Positions 48,112 to 56,931 of a stretch of DNA of 64,000 bases are shown here, one piece after another; within the stretch, counting starts at the first letter, position 1, and each line of letters begins with the position of its first letter. This DNA is from Alphaproteobacteria bacterium (lineage in GTDB: Bacteria; Pseudomonadota; Alphaproteobacteria; Puniceispirillales; Puniceispirillaceae): assembly GCA_022425485.1 (NCBI GenBank), contig JAKMFL010000033.1, forward strand, positions 1-64,000, read 5' to 3'. The notes beneath the pieces are model-generated. The model was given only the letters and a program-made list of their open reading frames with translations. It was not told where the DNA came from and did not search any database. A program made the translations under genes and the position numbers.

Positions 48112-48735
48112 CTATCCTGCCTCAGGGGGTTTTGGAAACCCTGTGCCGATCATGCTGTCTCTTGTAACCCAGCCTCGCAGCGCCTCATCCGTCAACCCTG
48201 CGGTTTCGGCTGGACGTTCAGGCAATACCAGATAGCGAATTTCGGCGGTAGAATCCCATACCCGAATTTTCTTATCCTCTGGAAGTTCAACGCCAAATTC
48301 GGCAAGTACGGAGCGCGGGCTATGCACAGCGCGGCGACGATAGGCATCTGACTTATACCAAGAAGGTGGAATGCCCAATAGTGGCCAAGGGTAGCAGCTA
48401 CATAAGGTGCACACCACCAGATTATGTGTATCTTCTGTATTTTCAACGACAACAACATGCTCACCTTGCCGTCCAGAAAGCGCCATTTCCCCTAATACAG
48501 ATTCAGCGTCCGCTAGCAGCCGTTTTTTGAAGGCCGGCTCTTGCCAAGCTCTAGCAACAATATCGGCGCCGATTTGTGGGCCTATCTGATTTTGATAGAC
48601 ATCAATAATGGCATCAAGAGCCTCTCGGTCAATCAACCCTTTTTCGCTAAGGATAGTCTCAAGTGCCTTTACCTGAAGCTGCGGGTCAGGAGGCAAAAGG
48701 CTATGGGAATGGTCATCATTATGATCATGTGGCAT
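48112..48735 (-). CDS. nitrile hydratase subunit alpha, cobalt type
   Basis: 207 residues. The metal-binding claw CTLCSC is at residues 109-114 (ligand Cys109, Cys112, Ser113, Cys114). A Thr at the second position is the cobalt-type signature; iron enzymes normally have Ser there. Other conserved blocks are NQIGPQIGADIVARAW and CYPWPLLGIPPSWYKS. The N terminus is His/Asp-rich (HDHNDDHSHS), which might help metal loading. Gene order alpha-beta-activator is that of cobalt NHases. Confidence 0.95.
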   Translation of the reverse strand: MPHDHNDDHSHSLLPPDPQLQVKALETILSEKGLIDREALDAIIDVYQNQIGPQIGADIVARAWQEPAFKKRLLADAESVLGEMALSGRQGEHVVVVENTEDTHNLVVCTLCSCYPWPLLGIPPSWYKSDAYRRRAVHSPRSVLAEFGVELPEDKKIRVWDSTAEIRYLVLPERPAETAGLTDEALRGWVTRDSMIGTGFPKPPEAG

Positions 48736-48870
48736 GAAAAAATACTGCCACAGCCGCGCGGCATCGGTAAAGCGAGATTTAACGCTTGTTAAAACCCTAT
48801 CAAAGTAAAAGAGTTGAACCCTGCAAATTCAGCTTGTTTCAGCACGCTAGCAACGATAGATTCTATCCTT

Positions 48871-49077
48871 ATGGAAAATAAATTTGATATTAATGATGTA
48901 AAAGACAGGCTGGCTGCGGCAGGGATCACGCAGGCAGAGATTAACCTAGCAGCAGAGACAAGTGCCAGTTTGCTGGAATTGCTCGCCAGCTATCCACTAG
49001 ATGAGCGGCTGAAAAAATCTGTTAAGGATTTATTCGAAGATGCCGCCGCCAGCCAGCGCCGCGCGATGGATAATTAG
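48871..49077 (+). CDS. small helical protein preceding the nitrile-cluster amidase
   Basis: 68 residues from MENKFDINDVKDRLAAAGITQ, predicted all-helical, acidic and without membrane segment. I do not recognise a named family; by size and position it resembles GatC or AtzG-type small partners of amidase-signature enzymes, though no sequence match is claimed. It ends 2 bases before the amidase ATG, so the pair is almost surely co-translated. The start is uncertain: there is no clear ribosome site, and a TTG at 48814 would add 19 residues. Confidence 0.65.
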   Translation: MENKFDINDVKDRLAAAGITQAEINLAAETSASLLELLASYPLDERLKKSVKDLFEDAAASQRRAMDN

Positions 49078-49079
49078 CC

Positions 49080-50495
49080 ATGCCGTTTTATCAATCAATC
49101 CCTGAGATTCTAGCAGAGAACCGTGCCGATAAAAAAGCGGTGGAGACACGCGCTGAAAGGGTCGTTAGCGCGCTTGACGGGTTGGGCAGGGAATTAGACG
49201 CAACAGTTTTTCTAGACCCTGAATTTAGCCATAATCAGGCCAGAAGCCTCAGCGACGGAGATAAAAATCTGCCGCTTTTTGGCGTGCCACTCGCGCATAA
49301 AGAATTATATGGCCGCAAACAAGCCAGTGCGGTCTGGCCAGATGAAGGGGGATCGAAATCCTGTAAAGGCCAGATGGCCACAAAGACAGCCACAGTGATT
49401 GATAAGCTGGACACCGCCGGCGCAGTAGATTGCGGAAGGCTGGTTTCGGTTGAATATGCGCTGGGGGTTACTGGCCATAATGCCTATGCAGGCACCCCTA
49501 AAAATCCATGGAATCGTGAATATATTTGCGGCGGCTCTTCTTCAGGCTCAGCTGCTGTGGTGGCGGGCGGTATTGTAGCAGGGGCGCTGGGCAGTGATAC
49601 AGGCGGGTCTATTCGCCTGCCTGCGGCTGCGTGTGGGCTGGTGGGGATTAAACCTACGCAAGGGCTGGTTTCGCGAAGCGGTATCTTCCCACTTTCCACC
49701 TCTCTTGATACAGCAGGCCCTCTTACCCGGTCCGTTGAAGATGGCGCCCTTATCTTGAATGCTATCACGGGCTATGATGCCACAGACGCGATGAGCGTAG
49801 ATGCAAAAAAGATAGACTATACAAAAAGTTTGGATGCAGGGCTGAAGGGGCTGCGGATAGGCTTGCCAGAACGCTATTTCCTAGAAGGGAGTGATAGTGA
49901 TATCGCTGATAAAATAGCGGCGGTTTTTGATCGGCTAAACCAGCTAGGCGCAAATGGGCATGCTATCGAAATCAAAGGAATTGAGAATACTAATCCGTTA
50001 AATGTCTTGCTTATCGCTACCGAAGCTACGCATGTACATGGTGGCCGTCTAGCCGATATCCATGCAGATTTAAACGCGCAGACCCTGATACGGATATTGA
50101 CAGGCGCCTTTACCAGCGCTGCAGATTATACGCGCCTTTTAGCTTGCCGCGCAGATTATATCGCAAGGACGCTGCCAGATTTATTTGATAAGGTAGATAT
50201 GTTTCTAACGCCTGTTTGGCCCTTTGCCCTGCCTAGCATTGAGCAGAGCGATGTGGGTAGCAACCCTGAAGCCGTCGCTCTGGTACAGAAAATTGGCCAT
50301 AATACACGCCCCGTAAACTTTCTAGGCTTGCCCGCTATTTGCCTGCCGATTGGGTTTGATAAAAACGGCCTGCCAGTTTCTGCCCAGCTTGTTGGAAAGC
50401 CTTTTTCAGAAGATTTGCTTCTTCGCGCTGCCCGCGCAATTGAACGTGAATATCAGTTCTGGGATAACCGCCCAGCAGATATCAAAACAGCTTAA
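49080..50495 (+). CDS. amidase signature family enzyme, nitrile-cluster associated
   Basis: 471 residues. Catalytic Lys74 in FGVPLAHKELYG, the cis-Ser region in GGSSSGSAAVVAGG and nucleophile in GALGSDTGGSIRLPAAACG, then GIKPTQGLVSRSG. It probably hydrolyses the amides produced by the divergently encoded nitrile hydratase to carboxylic acids and ammonia. The tight coupling to the small upstream protein suggests a two-subunit enzyme. A relation to GatA is limited to the fold; GatB is absent. Convergent with the SCO gene, two bases apart. Confidence 0.9.
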   Translation: MPFYQSIPEILAENRADKKAVETRAERVVSALDGLGRELDATVFLDPEFSHNQARSLSDGDKNLPLFGVPLAHKELYGRKQASAVWPDEGGSKSCKGQMATKTATVIDKLDTAGAVDCGRLVSVEYALGVTGHNAYAGTPKNPWNREYICGGSSSGSAAVVAGGIVAGALGSDTGGSIRLPAAACGLVGIKPTQGLVSRSGIFPLSTSLDTAGPLTRSVEDGALILNAITGYDATDAMSVDAKKIDYTKSLDAGLKGLRIGLPERYFLEGSDSDIADKIAAVFDRLNQLGANGHAIEIKGIENTNPLNVLLIATEATHVHGGRLADIHADLNAQTLIRILTGAFTSAADYTRLLACRADYIARTLPDLFDKVDMFLTPVWPFALPSIEQSDVGSNPEAVALVQKIGHNTRPVNFLGLPAICLPIGFDKNGLPVSAQLVGKPFSEDLLLRAARAIEREYQFWDNRPADIKTA

Positions 50496-50497
50496 TA

Positions 50498-51103
50498 TCA
50501 GCTTTGTTTATCCAAGTCAGCCAAACGTTCTAGCTTTTTATACGCTATCTCTTCGCTTTCATGGAAATCTATAGTGCCTTTAAACTGGCCGTTCTTATCG
50601 AGCAAAAACACAGTCGCTGTATGGTCGATATTATAGCCCTGTTCAGTCACATTATTTTTCTGCCAGAAAACACCCCATTTGCGGGCTAATTCATGCACCG
50701 CATCTGGCGTGCCGGTAATCCCTGTGATACCGCCGCCAAAATAGGGGATATAATCCTTTAAAGCGGCAACTGTATCGCGTTCTGGATCAACGGTAATAAA
50801 GAAGATATTTAAATCTCCTCCCGCCACGCGCAATCTGTCTCGCAAGAGTGTTAAGTCGTTCATTGTTGTCGGGCAAACTTCAGGACAATGGGTAAAGCCA
50901 AAAAATACAGCAGAAGGGGTGCCTTCAAAAGCTTGCTCGGTGATTGTCTTGCCTGTATGCGCAACAAGGGAAAACGGGCTGCCTAGCTGGAACTGGGATG
51001 ATGCAGATTGCGGGTATATCTGGCGTGCAATAAATTCAGAAAGGCTGTATGCCCCTGCGAGCACAGCGGCAAAGATGACCCCTATAACAACAATTTTTTT
51101 CAT
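50498..51103 (-). CDS. SCO1/SenC family copper chaperone
   Basis: Membrane-anchored, periplasmic thioredoxin-fold protein of 201 residues that helps assemble the CuA centre of cytochrome c oxidase. An N-terminal anchor (VVIGVIFAAVLAGAYSL) is followed by the copper-binding CPEVCP motif in FFGFTHCPEVCPTTMNDL and the third ligand His in YNIDHTATVFLLD. It lies 67 bases downstream of the PCuAC gene, a functional partner. Confidence 0.92.
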   Translation of the reverse strand: MKKIVVIGVIFAAVLAGAYSLSEFIARQIYPQSASSQFQLGSPFSLVAHTGKTITEQAFEGTPSAVFFGFTHCPEVCPTTMNDLTLLRDRLRVAGGDLNIFFITVDPERDTVAALKDYIPYFGGGITGITGTPDAVHELARKWGVFWQKNNVTEQGYNIDHTATVFLLDKNGQFKGTIDFHESEEIAYKKLERLADLDKQS

Positions 51104-51170
51104 AGGTCTTTACTCCTGTTTACCATCAGGCTTGCTCGGAATCTCAATTTCCAGCAATTTTGGTTAATGG

Positions 51171-51671
51171 TTAATGATTATGTTTATGGCTATGACCAGA
51201 TGCTGGTTTTGTAACCACCATAAAATCGGCCCGCATCTCGCCGCAATTATCAAACACCAGCTTCACTTTGTGCATTTGTGTTGGCTTAAGCTGCGCTGTT
51301 AGCTTCATAAACATAATATGCAAACCGCCCGGTTTTAGCTGGACTGTAGCGCCTGCAGGAATTTCAATGCCCTTTTCAAGAGGGGCCATTTTCATAATCC
51401 CCTCTTCATGCTTCATTTCATGCAACTCTGTATGCTGGGCAAAATCAGCCTGCACAGAAACCAGCCGCTGGGCTTTTTTGCTGTTATTCTGGATATGTAA
51501 ATAGCCGCCCGTAACAGGCGCGTTTGGCGCCGTCGCTCTAATTTCAGCCTTAGCGAGATGCAGGTTACATGTCTGGGCTGATGCGATACTGGTGAGGGCA
51601 GGTAAAAACAACCCAAAAGAAAGGCCTAATACAGCTATTACCCGCATCTTTGTGTCCGATACGAAACCCAT
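51171..51671 (-). CDS. PCu(A)C family periplasmic copper chaperone
   Basis: 166 residues with a signal peptide (MRVIAVLGLSFGLFLPALTSIASA). The copper-binding pattern HEMKHEEGIMKM ... GGLHIMFMKL corresponds to the H(M)x10Mx21HxM motif of this family, and a His-rich tail HSHKHNH ends the protein. I chose the ATG at 51671 because of its strong AGGAGGG ribosome site; the frame extends to 51746. It hands copper to the SCO protein or directly to the CuA site. Confidence 0.92.
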   Translation of the reverse strand: MGFVSDTKMRVIAVLGLSFGLFLPALTSIASAQTCNLHLAKAEIRATAPNAPVTGGYLHIQNNSKKAQRLVSVQADFAQHTELHEMKHEEGIMKMAPLEKGIEIPAGATVQLKPGGLHIMFMKLTAQLKPTQMHKVKLVFDNCGEMRADFMVVTKPASGHSHKHNH

Positions 51672-51832
51672 TCTACCCTCCTTTTTTTTCTCTTCTAGAG
51701 AAATCAAATTTTGCCCCTGATGACTGCTCATAGCATAGTTAGGCATTTAGGAGATAGATATTGTTTGCGCCTGTGGCAATTTTATACAATTCTTGAAAGT
51801 AATGTGTGCGATAAAAAAGAAGAGAGAAGAGA

Positions 51833-53056
51833 ATGTCTGCTCCCCTTTATCCAGACCGCCCGACAGCGACGCATTATGATGTGGTTATTGTTGGCGGCGC
51901 TATAATTGGCTCATCTATCGCTTGGTTTTTGTCCAGTAACCCTGATTTTAATGGCTCACTTCTTGTCATAGAGCGTGACCCTTCTTATGAGTTTGCCTCT
52001 ACTTCACGTACCAATTCTTGTGTCCGTCAGCAATTTTCAACGGAAATCAATATCCGCATTTCTCAATTTACAGCAGAATATGTAAAAAATTTTAAAGAAT
52101 ATATGGGGGGTGAGAGTGAGGTTCCAGACCTTGTCTTAGATGCGTTTGGCTATATGTATCTTGCCGATAATGAAACTTTTGCCGCGCATTTGCGCACGAA
52201 CCAGAAATTACAAGCCGCGCTTGGTGCGGGTACCAAGATATATACGCCAGATGAGATCCTTGCTGCCTATCCTTTTTATCATATCGATGATCTCATTCTG
52301 GGTAGCCACAATCTGAAGGATGAAGGCTATTTTGAAGGCAGCACCATGTTTGAATGGTGGCGACGCTCTGCCCGAAAGAAGGGCGCCGAATATATCCATA
52401 ACGAAGCCATTGATATCCAGCTTAATGCAGCTGGCAATAGGGCTGAAGCGGTTACGCTATCCACCGGTGAGAAGGTTTCCTGCGGGACGCTGATAAATGC
52501 TGCTGGCCCGCGTGCTGCGCAATTTGCTAGCCTTGCAAACATCCCATTGCCGATAGAGCCACGCAAGAGATTTACTTGGATTTTCTCTGCCGAAAAACCG
52601 CTAGACCGTCCCTTGCCCTTGACCATTGACCCCTCTGGTATCCATATCCGTCAATATGGCAAAAACGACTATATGGCTGGCTCACCCCCGAATAGTGACC
52701 CTGCCGCACCATTTGATGATTTTGAAGAAGATCATAATTTGTGGCAGGAACATGTCTGGCCGATAATCGCGGCGCGGGTGCCGCAATTCGAGGCTATTCG
52801 CGTAACCTCTTCTTGGGCCGGACATTACGCCTATAACAGGCTGGATCATAACGCTGTTTTAGGCCCGCATACAGAGATAGATAATTTTGTCTTTGCGAAC
52901 GGTTTTTCAGGGCATGGCTTGCAGCAATCCCCTGCTGTTGGGCGCGGCATTGCTGAGCTGGTACTTTATGGTCGTTATCGCACGCTGGACTTATCTGATT
53001 TCAGCTATCAGCGCATCGAAGAAAGCCGGCCCTTGCTGGAAACCGCAATTATTTAA
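51833..53056 (+). CDS. FAD-dependent oxidoreductase (DAO family)
   Basis: 407 residues with the D-amino-acid-oxidase fold. The FAD motif is DVVIVGGAIIGSSIAWFL, and the C-terminal HNAVLGPHTEIDNFVFANGFSGHGLQQSPAVGRG block is split over residues ~340-385. It resembles sarcosine oxidase, glycine oxidase and FOXRED1-like proteins, so an amino acid or N-methyl amine is a likely substrate. Preceded by a GAAGAGAGAAGAG purine-rich site. It stands between copper chaperones and the inositol locus without clear partners. Confidence 0.85.
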   Translation: MSAPLYPDRPTATHYDVVIVGGAIIGSSIAWFLSSNPDFNGSLLVIERDPSYEFASTSRTNSCVRQQFSTEINIRISQFTAEYVKNFKEYMGGESEVPDLVLDAFGYMYLADNETFAAHLRTNQKLQAALGAGTKIYTPDEILAAYPFYHIDDLILGSHNLKDEGYFEGSTMFEWWRRSARKKGAEYIHNEAIDIQLNAAGNRAEAVTLSTGEKVSCGTLINAAGPRAAQFASLANIPLPIEPRKRFTWIFSAEKPLDRPLPLTIDPSGIHIRQYGKNDYMAGSPPNSDPAAPFDDFEEDHNLWQEHVWPIIAARVPQFEAIRVTSSWAGHYAYNRLDHNAVLGPHTEIDNFVFANGFSGHGLQQSPAVGRGIAELVLYGRYRTLDLSDFSYQRIEESRPLLETAII

Positions 53057-53063
53057 CCCAGCT

Positions 53064-54002
53064 TTAGGCATAGGATTCTAAAAAGGCGGTAACCTGTTCT
53101 CTTATCGGAATCGGGGCCACCGCCCCATAGCCGGTTGTAGACAAAGCGGCTGCCGCATTCGCATATCTTGCCGCCTCAAACGGGCTACTACCTGCCAGCA
53201 ATTCAGCCAGAAATGCGCCATCAAACGTATCCCCGGCAGCGGTAGCATCGACAGCTTGCACGGAAAAAGAAGAGATAAGCTCGCGCGCCTCAGGCGTAGC
53301 AACAAGGGTGCCTTTTGCGCCAAGCGTTAACGCCACCACCGACACATTTAAGCCTAAATAAAAATCCGCAATATCGTCTGGCGTGTTAAGCCCTGTTAGC
53401 TGGCTAGCATCATCTAAACCCGGCAGGGCAATATCACACCTCATCATCGTATCATGGATTGTTGCGCGTGCCTCTTCGAGTGACCAAAGTCCTAAGCGTA
53501 AATTCGTATCGTAACTCACGCGCCCGCCAGCGGCCTTTACCGCGTCAATAGCCGCCAATACCGCAGCACTGGCGCTTTTTGATATGGCTTGTGAAATTCC
53601 AGAGACATGCAGCATGGATGCAGAAGCCAGCTGGTCTGCTGGCACATCACTCGCTTGCATATTGGCAGCCGCACTCATCTTGCGATAATAGCTAAAATGA
53701 TGCCCATCTGTATCATGGGTAACAAAATATATCCCTGTCTGTGCATCAACACAGCGTTTCACTAGATGGGTTTCAATGCCCTCGCCATGCCATAGCTCTA
53801 GCAGGCCATCTCCAGCAGGGTCGCAGCCAATATGGGTAAAAATACCTGCTCGCGCGCCTTGCCGCGCTGCTGAAATGGCCGCGTTAGAAGTGTCTCCACC
53901 AAACCCCTGCACATAACGGCCATCTGGTTGCTGATTATATTCAGCCATTGGCTCACCCATGCATAAAAGCAAGGGGGCGTCCTTTTGCAGCTTTTCTTCC
54001 AT
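53064..54002 (-). CDS. PfkB family sugar kinase (IolC- or KdgK-like)
   Basis: 312 residues. The ribokinase-fold start CMGEPMAEYNQQPDGRYVQGFGGDTSNAAI and the nearby RKMSAAA resemble 2-keto-3-deoxygluconate kinase more than classical IolC, while the catalytic ATAAGDTFDGAFLAELL motif is common to both. In the compact iolD-iolE-kinase operon (5 bases after iolE) it most likely phosphorylates a deoxy-keto sugar acid from inositol degradation (the IolC step), or an analogous product of another cyclitol. Confidence 0.87.
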   Translation of the reverse strand: MEEKLQKDAPLLLCMGEPMAEYNQQPDGRYVQGFGGDTSNAAISAARQGARAGIFTHIGCDPAGDGLLELWHGEGIETHLVKRCVDAQTGIYFVTHDTDGHHFSYYRKMSAAANMQASDVPADQLASASMLHVSGISQAISKSASAAVLAAIDAVKAAGGRVSYDTNLRLGLWSLEEARATIHDTMMRCDIALPGLDDASQLTGLNTPDDIADFYLGLNVSVVALTLGAKGTLVATPEARELISSFSVQAVDATAAGDTFDGAFLAELLAGSSPFEAARYANAAAALSTTGYGAVAPIPIREQVTAFLESYA

Positions 54003-54007
54003 TTGGA

Positions 54008-54904
54008 TTACATTTCTATCTGATAGCCGGCCGCTGTTAATATTTCCACCAGAGTTTGGTGGCCTAATTGCGCCATTTCAAGAGGTGGATTTTCTTTTGG
54101 ATCCTGTTCTGCCTCTACTACAAACCACCCTTCATAAGCATAGGAAGCTAGCTGTTTAACAATTTCAGCAAAATCAATATCGCCGTCTCCGGGAACCGTA
54201 AAAACGCCCTTCACAACTGCATCCAAAAAGCTTTCTTTTGATTTGTTCACCCCGCGCATTACTGTGTTGCGGACATCCTTGGTATGGACATGGGTAATGC
54301 GTTTATGGTGATGGTCAATAACGCGCAGATTATCCCCGCCTGCAAAGGCCATATGACCTGCATCGAACAAAAGTGGGATAGAGGAATGTTTCATCAATAA
54401 ATCGAGTTCTGCCTCATTTTCTACAACCGCACCCATGTGATGATGATAAGAAAGCGGCATACCCATCTGCGCACAATAATCAGAAAAGTCTGAGACCTTG
54501 CGGCCATAGACAGCCATTTCTGCTTCACTAATAACCGGTTTTTGGCTAAGGGTTTTATCCCGCTTGCTTTGCACCGAGCCGGATACTTCGCCATAGACAA
54601 GGCATGGGGCTTTGGCTTCTTTGAAAAATTGGAGCTGTGCTTCTACCCGCTCTTTTTCAACTTCCAAAGAGCCAGTAAGCAAATCACCTGAGAACCAGCC
54701 GCCACAAACCTGCATCTTATATTTGTCCAAGATGGGGCCTAGCTCTTCCATATTCATTGGAAAACGTTGGCCTGTTTCCATGCCGGAAAATCCCGCAACA
54801 GACGCCTGACGCAATGCTTCGTCAAGGCTAACATCGTCTGATAAGTTCACATCATCATCATTCCACCACGCGATGGGGGAGATACCCAGCTTAGCCTGCA
54901 ACAT
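54008..54904 (-). CDS. iolE: myo-inosose-2 dehydratase
   Basis: Xylose-isomerase-like TIM barrel, 298 residues, dehydrating 2-keto-myo-inositol to a 3,5-dihydroxycyclohexane-dione. The start AKLGISPIAWWNDDDVNL is a strong IolE signature; metal-ligand regions GMETGQRFP, YHHHMGAVVE, LLFDAGHMAFAGGD and HVHTKDVR are visible. It follows iolD by two bases and is translationally coupled. Co and Mn are known cofactors of the family. Confidence 0.93.
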   Translation of the reverse strand: MLQAKLGISPIAWWNDDDVNLSDDVSLDEALRQASVAGFSGMETGQRFPMNMEELGPILDKYKMQVCGGWFSGDLLTGSLEVEKERVEAQLQFFKEAKAPCLVYGEVSGSVQSKRDKTLSQKPVISEAEMAVYGRKVSDFSDYCAQMGMPLSYHHHMGAVVENEAELDLLMKHSSIPLLFDAGHMAFAGGDNLRVIDHHHKRITHVHTKDVRNTVMRGVNKSKESFLDAVVKGVFTVPGDGDIDFAEIVKQLASYAYEGWFVVEAEQDPKENPPLEMAQLGHQTLVEILTAAGYQIEM

Positions 54905-54906
54905 AC

Positions 54907-56766
54907 TTAAATACCCTGACGTTGTTTTTTTCTAAATTCTTCTTGGGTTGCGCGTGCTTTGCGCACAGCCTCACGCTCGGAAACCTCTGGCACGCCGACA
55001 TACCAATCAGCCCCGCCCGGTGTCCATTTATACGCGTCGGTATTGAGCGTTAGCACAGTTGTTTTATCAGTGGTTTGTGCCCATGCCATCGCTTCGTCTA
55101 AATCAGACAGGCTTTCACAGTGGCGTGCATGTGCCCCCATTGCCTTGGCGTGTGCCGCAAAATCAACATGCGGAATATTGTCTTTATCTGCCACCCGGCA
55201 ATCCGCTAGCAGATTGTTAAATCCAGCCCCGCCCATACCTGTTTGCAGCCGATTAATGACGCCAAACCCGCCATTATCACAGACAATGACAATCATCTTA
55301 TGACCAGACAGAACAGAGGAATAAATATCTGAATTCATCATCAAATAAGAACCATCCCCGACCAGAACAATTGGCACCCCATTACCCTGCTTGGCGATAG
55401 CATGCCCCCAACCGCCAGCCACTTCGTAGCCCATACAGGAAAAACCAAATTCACAATCAAAGCTATATGGGGAAATACAACGCCAGTTTTTTATCGTCTC
55501 CCCTGGCAGCCCCCCTGCGGCGGTGACCATGATGTCTTCTGGCTTGGCTTTTTTATTGATTACGCCGATCACCTGTGCATAGCTTGGCAGCTCAGCATTG
55601 GTTGGCACTTGACCAGCGTCAACCTCACGGTTCCAGTCAGCATATAAAGCCTGTGCGTGTTGCATGCGCTCTGGTGGGCAAGACCAGTCGCCAAGCGCGT
55701 CTGATATTTCCTGCAAACAGACCAGCGCATCCCCTACCACCGGAAGGGCGCGATGCTTGCCAGCGTCAAAGCGCGCCGCGTTGATAGTGATAAATTTAGC
55801 ATCATGGGCAAATGTAGTCCAAGAACCTGTAGTGAAGTCCTGTAATCTAGTGCCAATGGCAATTACCACATCCGCAGTTTCAGCTAGTTCTTTTGCGGCA
55901 TCTGTGCCTTCGATACCCATCGCGCCAACATAAGAGGGGTGGTTATGCGTAACCCCGCCCTTACCAGCAATAGTTTCTGCCATAGGAATAGCGCGGGCGC
56001 TTGCAAATTCTGCTAGCACTTCTTCTGCCCCTGAATAGCGCACGCCGCCACCAGACAGAATAAGAGGCTTTTTAGCGGTTTTGAGCAGATTGACTGCCGC
56101 TTCGATTTGATCAGAAGATGCGCGAGGGCGCGCAATACGCCATGTTTTCTCTTCAAAAAATTCTACCGGATAATCATAAGCAATTTCCTGAATATCTTGC
56201 GGCATGCCGATAAAGGCTGGCCCACAATCTGCAGGGTCTAGCATTGTGGCCACCGCTTGCGGCAAAGAACTTATAATTTGTGCAGGATGGGTGATGCGAT
56301 CCCAAAAGCGCGAAACGCTGCGGAAGCTGTCATTTACCGTTGTTGAAGGCGCCCCAAAATGTTCCACCTGTTGCAGAACCGGATCTGGCAAGCGGTTCGT
56401 AAATGTATCGCCGCATAACAATAATACGGGCAGACGATTAGCATGCGCCACCGCTGCCGCGGTTACCATATTGGTAGCCCCGGGCCCTACCGAGCTCGTA
56501 GCTATCATAATCTGGCGTCTTTTCTTGGCCTTGGCAAAGGCAATAGCCGCAAGCGCCATAGATTGCTCGTTCTGACCACGCCAAGTTGGCAGCTGATCCT
56601 GCACCCGCTCAAGGGCTTCGGCAAGACAGGTGACATTACCATGCCCGAAGATGCCAAATGCACCTGCAAAAAGCGGCACACGCACGCCATCTATTTCGGT
56701 ATATTGATTTACAAGATAGCGAACAATAGCCTGTGCCATCGTCAGACGAACAATATTATTTCCCAT
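54907..56766 (-). CDS. iolD: 3D-(3,5/4)-trihydroxycyclohexane-1,2-dione hydrolase
   Basis: TPP-dependent ring-opening enzyme, 619 residues, giving 5-deoxyglucuronate. Acetolactate-synthase-like fold: N-terminal TMAQAIVRYLVNQY and GIFGHGNVTCLAEAL, the catalytic Glu region in RGQNEQSMALAAIAF, and the TPP/Mg motif VGDGSYLMMNSDIYSS. The GGADWYVGVPEVS terminus is also IolD-like. First gene of the iolD-iolE-kinase operon; its 165-base upstream spacer is shared with a divergent dehydrogenase gene. Confidence 0.94.
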   Translation of the reverse strand: MGNNIVRLTMAQAIVRYLVNQYTEIDGVRVPLFAGAFGIFGHGNVTCLAEALERVQDQLPTWRGQNEQSMALAAIAFAKAKKRRQIMIATSSVGPGATNMVTAAAVAHANRLPVLLLCGDTFTNRLPDPVLQQVEHFGAPSTTVNDSFRSVSRFWDRITHPAQIISSLPQAVATMLDPADCGPAFIGMPQDIQEIAYDYPVEFFEEKTWRIARPRASSDQIEAAVNLLKTAKKPLILSGGGVRYSGAEEVLAEFASARAIPMAETIAGKGGVTHNHPSYVGAMGIEGTDAAKELAETADVVIAIGTRLQDFTTGSWTTFAHDAKFITINAARFDAGKHRALPVVGDALVCLQEISDALGDWSCPPERMQHAQALYADWNREVDAGQVPTNAELPSYAQVIGVINKKAKPEDIMVTAAGGLPGETIKNWRCISPYSFDCEFGFSCMGYEVAGGWGHAIAKQGNGVPIVLVGDGSYLMMNSDIYSSVLSGHKMIVIVCDNGGFGVINRLQTGMGGAGFNNLLADCRVADKDNIPHVDFAAHAKAMGAHARHCESLSDLDEAMAWAQTTDKTTVLTLNTDAYKWTPGGADWYVGVPEVSEREAVRKARATQEEFRKKQRQGI

Positions 56767-56931
56767 AATAACGCCCCGTTTTATTTTCCATTTTGGCTAT
56801 GTTAGTTTAGAAGATAGACGCTTTACAAAGCAACGTTTTTTAACAGAATGATCGAAGGTTGAAAAACAGCGGAAAAGCCCCAATTTTTAAGTGGTTTTAA
56901 CAGATATGAAATCAGATCTAAGAGAGCGGAA

